A stretch of DNA of 5,360 bases from Deltaproteobacteria bacterium (GTDB lineage Bacteria; Desulfobacterota; Anaeroferrophillalia; Anaeroferrophillales; Tharpellaceae), in contig DAOVTG010000182.1 of assembly GCA_030633185.1 (NCBI GenBank), positions 1 through 5,360 on the forward strand. The letters run 5' to 3'. The position numbers were made by a program, and so were the translations under genes. Below, piece by piece: positions 1-5,165 of the stretch; within the stretch, counting starts at the first letter, position 1, and each line of letters starts with the position of its first letter. The notes beneath the pieces are model-generated. The model was not told where the DNA came from, searched no databases, and was given only the letters and a program-made list of their open reading frames with translations.

Positions 1-957
1 CATGGGGTTCGCGGCAAAGCCAATATCAATATCTTCATCCTCTACCCGTATGGCAAAGTCAGTCTGGTACAGGAAAAACAGATGACCTCGGTGCTTGACG
101 ACAACGTTTTCAACTTGGCGGTAAAAGGGAATTTTGATGACGGACAACGGATTGTCAAGGAACTCTTCGCCGATCTCGATTTCAAGCGTGACTATCAGTT
201 AGGAGCCGTAAATTCGATCAACTGGGCTCGCATTATGGCCCAGATCGTCTACTACTTCAGTGCCTACAGCCAACTACCGATTGCCGCCCGCAAAAATTTT
301 ACCGTGGTTGTGCCAACCGGTAATTTCGGTAATATCTTTGCCGGCTGGATGGCAAAAGAGATGGGTTTGCCGATCAAACGGCTGATTCTTGCCACTAATG
401 CCAATGATATACTATATCGTTTCATTAAAACCGGCATCTACAACCTCGGCGAAGTCATGCCGACTTTGAGTCCTTCGATGGATATTCAACTGGCCAGCAA
501 TTTTGAACGCTACCTCTACTATCTTAACGACCGAAATCCCCAGCAGCTTAAAGGAGTGATCGCCGAATTTACGACCTCCGGGAAGCTGACTATCGGTTCA
601 AACCTTTTTGAAAAAATAACAAAAGACTTTGCCGGTGCCCGGGTTGATGATCAGGCCATCCTGGCAACAATTAAGGATGTTTGGCAAAAAACCGATTATA
701 TTCTCGATCCGCACACCGCTACCGGGGTCAGTGCGGCTCAGGAATATCAGCGACAGGATCCGACAAGTTCAACCATGGTATGCTTGGCGACGGCTCACCC
801 GGCAAAGTTCCCTGATGCTGTAGAACAGGCAATCGGAGCTCCGCCTCCGGTGCCGCCGGCAATTGCCGCCCTGGAAAAACTTCCCTGCCGTTTCGATCTA
901 ATTAAAGCTGATTCGGCTGTGGTCAAAGCCTATATAATGGGTAAATTAAAGACCTAA
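1..957 (+). CDS. thrC: Threonine synthase, C-terminal part (5' end outside the window)
   Basis: Threonine synthase converts O-phosphohomoserine to threonine and phosphate with pyridoxal phosphate (PLP), the last step of threonine biosynthesis in the cytoplasm. The frame is open from base 1 (HGVRGKANINIFILYPYGK...) to TAA at 955-957, giving 318 visible residues. The ATG at base 82 is an internal methionine, not the start. Family signatures are LYPxGKVSxVQExQM, GNFDD, NSINWARIMAQIVYYF, the glycine-rich PTGNFGN phosphate-binding loop (about 313-333), ATNANDI, DPHTATG (about 706-726) and TAHPAKF near the end. This is the long fold shared by E. coli ThrC and yeast Thr4. Full proteins run to about 430-480 residues, so roughly 110-160 residues, including the PLP-binding lysine, lie to the left. 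No internal stop or frameshift is seen. It converges on the UbiB-family gene 189 bp downstream. Confidence 0.95.
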   Translation, partial: HGVRGKANINIFILYPYGKVSLVQEKQMTSVLDDNVFNLAVKGNFDDGQRIVKELFADLDFKRDYQLGAVNSINWARIMAQIVYYFSAYSQLPIAARKNFTVVVPTGNFGNIFAGWMAKEMGLPIKRLILATNANDILYRFIKTGIYNLGEVMPTLSPSMDIQLASNFERYLYYLNDRNPQQLKGVIAEFTTSGKLTIGSNLFEKITKDFAGARVDDQAILATIKDVWQKTDYILDPHTATGVSAAQEYQRQDPTSSTMVCLATAHPAKFPDAVEQAIGAPPPVPPAIAALEKLPCRFDLIKADSAVVKAYIMGKLKT

Positions 958-969
958 AAGCCACAACAA

Positions 970-997
970 ATGGCGGCGAACATTGCTTCGCCCCCAT
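970..997. other. Stem-loop just after thrC
   Basis: ATGGCGGCGAA (970-980) pairs with TTCGCCCCCAT (987-997) around the 6-nt loop CATTGC: 10 of 11 positions pair, with one C-C mismatch. It begins 13 bp after the thrC stop codon. It has no run of T on either side, so it is not a textbook Rho-independent terminator. It could protect or define the 3' end of the thrC mRNA, or be one arm of a larger repeat. Confidence 0.5.
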
Positions 998-1003
998 AAA
1001 CGA

Positions 1004-1046
1004 GGTCAAAGCTGGGGTGCTGTCGCACCTTGTACCAGCAATGACC
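1004..1046. other. Long interrupted stem-loop between convergent genes
   Basis: Three nested arms pair here: GGTCA (1004-1008) with TGACC (1042-1046), GCTGG (1011-1015) with CCAGC (1035-1039), and GGTGC (1016-1020) with GCACC (1025-1029), closed by the tetraloop TGTC. AA/AA forms a symmetric internal loop, and TTGTA (1030-1034) is a one-sided bulge. That gives 15 base pairs, many of them G-C. There is no T tract. Its place between the 3' ends of thrC and the UbiB-family gene suits a structural terminator or a remnant of a repeat element. It does not resemble the 126-bp repeat found later in the window. Confidence 0.5.
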
Positions 1047-1094
1047 CCAATCCCGGCAACTTGCAGATGGCACCTGAATAGTTACACTGGAGTA

Positions 1095-1121
1095 AATTTA
1101 AAGTTTTGACCATTTTAAATT
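1095..1121. terminator. AT-rich inverted repeat, possible weak bidirectional terminator
   Basis: AATTTAAA (1095-1102) and TTTAAATT (1114-1121) are perfect inverted copies around an 11-nt loop. The repeat lies 26 bp beyond the 3' end of the UbiB-family gene, which is transcribed toward it. The stem has no G-C pairs, so as RNA it would be weak, and the terminator role is only a guess from position. Confidence 0.25.
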
Positions 1122-1146
1122 GAATTTCATCTATTGGGAGTGTGAA

Positions 1147-2853
1147 TCACATCTTTCCCGACCGCAAAATTGCAATTGCCAGCCAGGTGCCCAATCCCCC
1201 TGCCATAACGTAGCCGATAATCCCCAATAACGGATAACCAAAAACCTTGAAACCGTTATCAGCCGACATGATCAGTGATGAGGCGATGATAATGGCCGAA
1301 ACCACCATCGTAAAAGATATTCGGTTGGCGATCCGGTCGAGATTCTTACTGAAGAGATTGAGACCTAAATGTTCGAACTCAAAGCGCAGGTGACCGCGGC
1401 TTAATTTTTTCAAAATATCTCGGGTGGCACCAGGAACAATTTCGAGCAGAGAGGAGATCTCCCGTAACTGAGAGCTGACAATCTTTTGCAGATGTTCAGG
1501 GGAAAAGCGTTTTTCTGCGAGCTCCTGCACCAGCGGGGCTGAGTGGTTGAAAAAATCAAATGATGGATCAAGATTACGGGCAGTTGCTTCAACCGAGATC
1601 AAAACCCGCAGCAAAAGCATGAAGTCGGGCAAAAAGCGAATCTGATGATAACTGATGATACGAATAAAATCTTGAACCAGATTTTGTAGACGAAGATCTT
1701 TTAATGTGACCCCGACATAACGATCCATAAAATCAAAAAGATCGGCCCTCAATTCCCTTAAGTTTACCTTCTCTTCATCAACGACCCCAATCTTAAAGAG
1801 TACCCGCAACAGGCCTTGTACATCCTGTTTCAGGACTGAAATCAGCAGATCAAGCAGGGCACCTGCAAGTTCATCGTCAAGACGACCGACGAGACCGAAA
1901 TCGATTGGTGCGATAACATTGCCGGGCAGAACGAAAAGATTGCCGGGATGAGGGTCACCATGAAAGAGGCCGAATTCAAGAATCTGCCGCAGGATAAAGT
2001 CGGCACCATGAGCCGCCAGGACAACCGGATCATAATTTACCTCCCCGCTTTTTTGCAGCTCATCAACCTTGATGCCATTGATCCATTCAAGGGTTAAGAC
2101 CTTACTGCTGCTCTGAGCCCAGTAGACGGTGGGAATGTGGACGGTCGAATCTTTGACAAAATTTTTGGCAAAGCGGTCAATGTTACGCCCTTCGACATGA
2201 AAATCGAGTTCGAGACGAATATTTTTGGCAAACTCCCGCACCAGTAAAGCCAGCTGATAAGGTTCCAATTCACTGATATGTTTAGCCGCGAGCTCTGCCA
2301 GCGTGAACATAATATCGATATCGGTGGCAATCAACTCCTCGATTTCCGGCCGCTGGACTTTGACTGCAACCTCAGTTCCATCCGGAAGCCGGGCTCTATG
2401 AACCTGCGAAATAGAAGCGGCTGCAATCGGTGCTTGAGAAAACTCCAAGAAAGCTTTCTCCAATGAAATCCCCATTGAAGTCTCAATCTGTTTTTTGACC
2501 TCGAAAAAGGGAAAACCGGGAACTTTATCTTGTAATTTGCGCAACTCGGAAAGAATATCCGGAGAGACCAGATCAGGTCGGGTTGAAAGCAACTGCCCCA
2601 GTTTCACAAAGGTGGGCCCCAACTCTTCAAGGGCCAACCGCAAACGCTCTCCTTTGGAAAAACGAATCAGATCATCACGTTTGATACGCTGCAGGGTGAC
2701 CAGGCTTTTACCCAGAGCCAGGTAGTAATCGAGGTTGAGTTGCTCTAAAAGACTGCCAAAGCCATATTTGATAAAGACTGAAACAATCTGGCGATAGCGC
2801 CGGATGTTACGGTAGGTGCGGTCGATATGAAATATATCCATAGGGATTGGCAT
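1147..2853 (-). CDS. ubiB: UbiB/AarF/ABC1 family kinase-like protein
   Basis: A complete 568-residue member of the ABC1/UbiB/ADCK family of atypical kinase-like ATPases, membrane-bound proteins linked to ubiquinone biosynthesis or quinone-lipid handling. Seen in order: the family-specific KLGQ (K84-Q87, in FVKLGQLLSTRPDL), the alanine-rich nucleotide loop AAAS (144-147), the VAIK-type lysine K165, the ExD motif ELD (215-217), the catalytic loop HGDPHPGN (298-305) and the metal-binding DFG (318-320). Two hydrophobic segments at the C-terminus (about 512-530 and 539-563) fit the family's usual membrane anchor. All catalytic motifs are intact, and the length matches the usual 540-570. The ATG at 2853 has no clear Shine-Dalgarno; a second ATG four codons in (2841) is possible. 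In a bacterium that makes menaquinone the true substrate is unknown. A promoter is visible about 40 bp upstream, back-to-back with the diguanylate cyclase gene. Confidence 0.93.
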   Translation of the reverse strand: MPIPMDIFHIDRTYRNIRRYRQIVSVFIKYGFGSLLEQLNLDYYLALGKSLVTLQRIKRDDLIRFSKGERLRLALEELGPTFVKLGQLLSTRPDLVSPDILSELRKLQDKVPGFPFFEVKKQIETSMGISLEKAFLEFSQAPIAAASISQVHRARLPDGTEVAVKVQRPEIEELIATDIDIMFTLAELAAKHISELEPYQLALLVREFAKNIRLELDFHVEGRNIDRFAKNFVKDSTVHIPTVYWAQSSSKVLTLEWINGIKVDELQKSGEVNYDPVVLAAHGADFILRQILEFGLFHGDPHPGNLFVLPGNVIAPIDFGLVGRLDDELAGALLDLLISVLKQDVQGLLRVLFKIGVVDEEKVNLRELRADLFDFMDRYVGVTLKDLRLQNLVQDFIRIISYHQIRFLPDFMLLLRVLISVEATARNLDPSFDFFNHSAPLVQELAEKRFSPEHLQKIVSSQLREISSLLEIVPGATRDILKKLSRGHLRFEFEHLGLNLFSKNLDRIANRISFTMVVSAIIIASSLIMSADNGFKVFGYPLLGIIGYVMAGGLGTWLAIAILRSGKM

Positions 2854-2870
2854 TTTCGGAAGTTATTTTC

Positions 2871-2899
2871 TTGACGGCAAGATCATAACTTATTATATT
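2871..2899 (+). promoter_or_regulatory. Predicted sigma-70 promoter of the diguanylate cyclase gene
   Basis: TTGACG (2871-2876) and TATATT (2894-2899) are separated by 17 bp, each matching five of six consensus bases. Transcription would begin near 2906, giving an untranslated leader of about 87 nt that carries the direct repeat and palindrome at 2931-2968. Confidence 0.6.
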
Positions 2900-2920
2900 A
2901 AGAAATTACTAACTAGACAA
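2892..2920 (-). promoter_or_regulatory. Predicted sigma-70 promoter of the UbiB-family gene
   Basis: Read on the minus strand, TTGTCT (2920-2915) and a perfect TATAAT (2897-2892) are separated by 17 bp. Transcription would begin near 2885, leaving a leader of about 30 nt before the ATG. Its -10 box shares bases with the -10 box of the promoter on the other strand. Confidence 0.6.
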
Positions 2921-2930
2921 TGCAAACTTT

Positions 2931-2968
2931 AAAATAGCAAAGAGTCGTCAAAATAGCAATATTATTGC
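2931..2968. repeat. 10-bp direct repeat plus overlapping 13-bp palindrome, possible operator
   Basis: AAAATAGCAA occurs at 2931-2940 and again at 2950-2959, starts 19 bp apart, close to two helical turns. The second copy runs into a perfect palindrome, GCAATA-T-TATTGC (2956-2968). The cluster lies upstream of the predicted -35 box of the UbiB-family promoter and inside the leader of the diguanylate cyclase gene, so a bound protein could affect either gene. The region is AT-rich, so chance is possible. Confidence 0.4.
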
Positions 2969-2992
2969 CGATCAATACAAAAGTCTATATCT

Positions 2993-3955
2993 ATGGAACG
3001 TTTTTATTTGACAGTTGCGCGAGTTGCCAAAAAAACCTTGCACCATATGGTTGAACATCGGATCCCGATGCTGCCCGATATCTATTCGCGCCACTTTTAC
3101 CGTTATCTCTCATCTACCGACCTAGAGTCGCAGGAGATTGTTGAAGAACAGCAACAAGGCGACCTTAAAGAGGTATTGAGCCAACAGAATCAAGGGTTGT
3201 TCGTTATTAGACAGCTGGCGGCGATGATCGACAGACTCGATCAGGTCACCGTCACTCATACCGATCAGCTTGATAACCACATCTTAAATCTTAAGGCTAC
3301 TGATAAAATCAGCGACCTGACTCAGTTGAAAGAAGATATCAATAAAGAACTCAGCCTGGTTGTTGATAATAATAACGAAATACACGACAACATAGTTGAT
3401 GCCCAGGAGACTGTCAAACGCCTGCAAAGTAAAATGGAAGAGGTTGCCGATATGGCAACTATCGATGAACTCACCGGCCTCTACAACCGCCGGGCTCTTT
3501 TCAGCCGGCTCATGGAGGAACATTCCCGGGCTGAACGTTATGGGCAGGGCTTCAGTATTCTAATGATCGATATAGATGATTTTAAAGATGTAAATGATGA
3601 ACACGGTCATCAAGTTGGTGATGGGATCTTGAAGGGATTAGGAGCCTTCCTGCGCAAAAATCTGCGGGATTCAGATTTTCCGGCCCGTTTTGGCGGCGAA
3701 GAATTTATCTGTCTGCTGCCTTCAACCGATATTGAGCATGCCATCCAGGCTGGCAATAAGATCAGGGAATTGCTCTCGAAAAGCACCTTAAGCAGCAAGA
3801 AAAAAGATGTCACTCTGCAAATCACCGTCAGCATCGGAATTGCCACCTTTACTTCAGGCGATGATATCGACGACCTTATCAAGCGAGCCGACGACGCCCT
3901 CTATCTGGCAAAACGACAGGGTAAAAATCGGATCGTAACCGAACGTGAACTCTAA
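2993..3955 (+). CDS. Soluble GGDEF diguanylate cyclase
   Basis: Makes the second messenger cyclic di-GMP from two GTP. The 320-residue protein has no signal peptide or membrane segment. Residues 1-110 form an N-terminal domain of unknown function with the phrase HRIPMLPDIYSRHFYRYL, which resembles the helical leader region of some cytoplasmic GGDEF proteins (inference). Residues about 110-153 are likely a coiled-coil linker. The GGDEF domain spans about 154-320: DELTGLYNRR (158-167), metal-binding MIDIDDFK (D193), guanine-contacting N201 and D210 in the ND...GHxxGD stretch, and active-site GGEEF (234-238). RDSD (225-228), five residues before it, is the RxxD inhibitory site for product feedback. 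All catalytic residues are present, so it should be active. ATG 2993 is the only good start: an in-frame stop lies at 2954, though no clear Shine-Dalgarno precedes it. The TAA stop shares its last base with the following repeat. Confidence 0.93.
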   Translation: MERFYLTVARVAKKTLHHMVEHRIPMLPDIYSRHFYRYLSSTDLESQEIVEEQQQGDLKEVLSQQNQGLFVIRQLAAMIDRLDQVTVTHTDQLDNHILNLKATDKISDLTQLKEDINKELSLVVDNNNEIHDNIVDAQETVKRLQSKMEEVADMATIDELTGLYNRRALFSRLMEEHSRAERYGQGFSILMIDIDDFKDVNDEHGHQVGDGILKGLGAFLRKNLRDSDFPARFGGEEFICLLPSTDIEHAIQAGNKIRELLSKSTLSSKKKDVTLQITVSIGIATFTSGDDIDDLIKRADDALYLAKRQGKNRIVTEREL

Positions 3956-4080
3956 TGGCTAAGTAAAAAGTTCCGATATCCTGCGTTGTTGTAGTTTCCC
4001 AGACACTCGACATACTGCATGTATGGTCTCGCGCCTGGGAAACTACAACATCTTGTCTATTGAAATTTTTACTTAGCCAT
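3955..4080. repeat. 126-bp structured repeat, copy 1 (MITE/REP-like)
   Basis: The outer ends are perfect 15-bp terminal inverted repeats, ATGGCTAAGTAAAAA (3955-3969) and its complement at 4066-4080. Inside, TGTTGTAGTTTCCCAG (3987-4002) pairs perfectly with 4035-4050, a 16-bp stem around a 32-nt loop that holds a further small inverted repeat, CATAC...GTATG (4011-4025). Between the outer and inner stems the two sides do not pair (3970-3986 and 4051-4065). A second copy with 116 of 126 bases matching lies inverted at 5040-5165. No coding potential and no obvious target-site duplication are seen. It fills almost the whole gap between the convergent diguanylate cyclase and hydrolase genes, and probably acts as a two-way terminator as well as being a dispersed repeat. 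Confidence 0.88.
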
Positions 4081-4981
4081 CTTTTACCTTTAGATAACCA
4101 CTCATTCCGCGCATTGTATTGCCGAGAAAATAGCGTTCTCGGGCATAGATGTCGGGTGGCAGCTCTTTAATCCGACGATAGTTTGAATCGTGTTCCAGAA
4201 GCCACTCGAAAAGCCTCTCTTCAGTCTGCGCGTCACTTTCACTCTCAGTTTCACCCGCCTCACTCTCTTTAACCCCTTCAACCCAAAGATTGAGCTGGTT
4301 TCTCCCTATTTCAAGATACTCTAAGGCCGGTTCGACCAAGCCATAGTGGGCGATCACGAGATAGCGCGGCGACAATTTAATCATGCGATCAATTGAATCA
4401 AGAGCGACATCAAGCATAAAACGGGGCGGGGTTGCCGGCCGCATATAAATACCGCTGTTCACCGGGCTTCGTACACCAACGACTTCTCCGGCAAAAAGCA
4501 GGTCTGCAAAAAGAAAACAGAGATGATGCTGGGCGTGTCCGGGGGTTAGGAGAGCACGAATCCCGGTATCACCAATCTCTTCGGAAAAAATAATATTCGC
4601 CGCCCGCACCGGAATAATCTCGCCGTAGACCTCCGCCATGTAACCTAAGACTTTCAATGAACCCTGCCAGAGTTTTTCCGGCTCCACCATATGTTTAATA
4701 CCTTGAGGGTGACAGATTACGGTAGCGTCAGGAAAGCTTTTCAGCAATTCTCCGGTTCCCCCGGCATGGTCGATATGGATATGGGTAAGCAGGATATAGT
4801 CAAGAGCCTCAACCCCTCTCTTTTTAAGTTCATCAAGAAGATGAGGAATCGTTGATAAAGGGCCGGGATCAACCAGAAAAGTAAATTCTTCACCATGGTA
4901 GAGCCAGGCACTGATAAACTGGGAAAAACCTTCAAGACGAGGCTCGTCAAGATCGATACAACTTAAATTTTCGAGATTCAT
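4073..4981 (-). CDS. Metallo-beta-lactamase-fold hydrolase
   Basis: A 302-residue member of the metallo-beta-lactamase superfamily, likely a cytoplasmic metal-dependent hydrolase; substrate unknown. The metal-binding signature is H67-x-H69-x-D71-H72 in THIHIDHAGG, then H149 in PGHAQHH and H212 in AHYG. The usual bridging aspartate is replaced by E166 in LFAGEVVG. Family-like flanks are FLVDPGP (about 35-41) and the stretch IYMRPATPPRF (about 178-188). Residues about 237-255 form an acidic, Ser/Glu-rich linker before a C-terminal helical region (about 256-302). No signal peptide is seen. ATG 4981 is supported by AGGA six bases upstream. The last codons, GAT GGC TAA, run into the outer end of the 126-bp repeat, so the stop lies inside it. 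It resembles the broad GloB-like group (COG0491), but a glyoxalase or lactonase role cannot be claimed. Confidence 0.9.
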   Translation of the reverse strand: MNLENLSCIDLDEPRLEGFSQFISAWLYHGEEFTFLVDPGPLSTIPHLLDELKKRGVEALDYILLTHIHIDHAGGTGELLKSFPDATVICHPQGIKHMVEPEKLWQGSLKVLGYMAEVYGEIIPVRAANIIFSEEIGDTGIRALLTPGHAQHHLCFLFADLLFAGEVVGVRSPVNSGIYMRPATPPRFMLDVALDSIDRMIKLSPRYLVIAHYGLVEPALEYLEIGRNQLNLWVEGVKESEAGETESESDAQTEERLFEWLLEHDSNYRRIKELPPDIYARERYFLGNTMRGMSGYLKVKDG

Positions 4982-4987
4982 TTATAA

Positions 4988-4991
4988 TCCT
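4988..4991 (-). promoter_or_regulatory. Shine-Dalgarno of the hydrolase gene
   Basis: AGGA on the minus strand sits six bases before the ATG at 4981 and fixes that start. It is the only convincing Shine-Dalgarno among the complete genes here. I find no convincing -35/-10 pair in the 58 bp between it and the second 126-bp repeat. Confidence 0.7.
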
Positions 4992-5039
4992 ATACTAAAA
5001 AAGAACCTAATCTATGATGCCTTTGTAAGAAGTCATGGG

Positions 5040-5165
5040 ATGGCTAAGGAAAAATTTCAATAGACAAGATGTTGTGGTTTTCCAGGCGCGAGACCATACA
5101 TGTAGTATGTCGAGTGTCTGGAAAAGCACAACAACGCAGGATATCGGAACTTTTTACAACGCCAT
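5040..5165. repeat. 126-bp structured repeat, copy 2 (inverted relative to copy 1)
   Basis: Aligned to the reverse complement of 3955-4080 it is the same length, without gaps, and differs at 10 of 126 positions. Its left end is ATGGCTAAGGAAAAA (5040-5054); its right end (5151-5165) has diverged at three bases, so the terminal repeats no longer match perfectly. The inner stem is 5070-5085 with 5118-5133: 15 of 16 pairs, with G5077-G5126 the only mismatch. It lies between the 3' end of the ferredoxin-domain gene, whose stop codon is inside it, and the start of the hydrolase gene, so it could insulate one minus-strand gene from the next. Confidence 0.88.

Noticed and set aside
629..823. Open reading frame on the plus strand inside thrC
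   Set aside because: It lies wholly within the strongly conserved thrC frame, has no family resemblance and is rich in Arg/Ser/Pro, as expected for an out-of-frame reading.
2161..2232. 12-bp direct repeat ATTTTTGGCAAA at 2161 and 2221
   Set aside because: Both copies encode Phe-Ala-Lys-Asn within the conserved ExD region of the UbiB-family protein; a coding coincidence is the simpler explanation.
2278..2725. Two plus-strand open reading frames opposite the UbiB-family gene
   Set aside because: They are antisense to conserved kinase motifs, lack Shine-Dalgarno sequences and have no recognisable domain.
3284..3882. Two minus-strand open reading frames opposite the diguanylate cyclase
   Set aside because: The GGDEF motifs fix the plus strand as coding; the antisense readings have no recognisable features.
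3951..4084. Target-site duplication around the 126-bp repeat
   Set aside because: The bases on either side of copy 1 (TA against CT) and of copy 2 (GG against CA) do not match, so recent transposition with a duplication is not supported.
5040..5165. Outward promoter for the hydrolase gene within repeat copy 2
   Set aside because: The best minus-strand pairing (TTGTGC with CATACT, 16-bp spacing) is weak and lies within the hairpin stem and loop.
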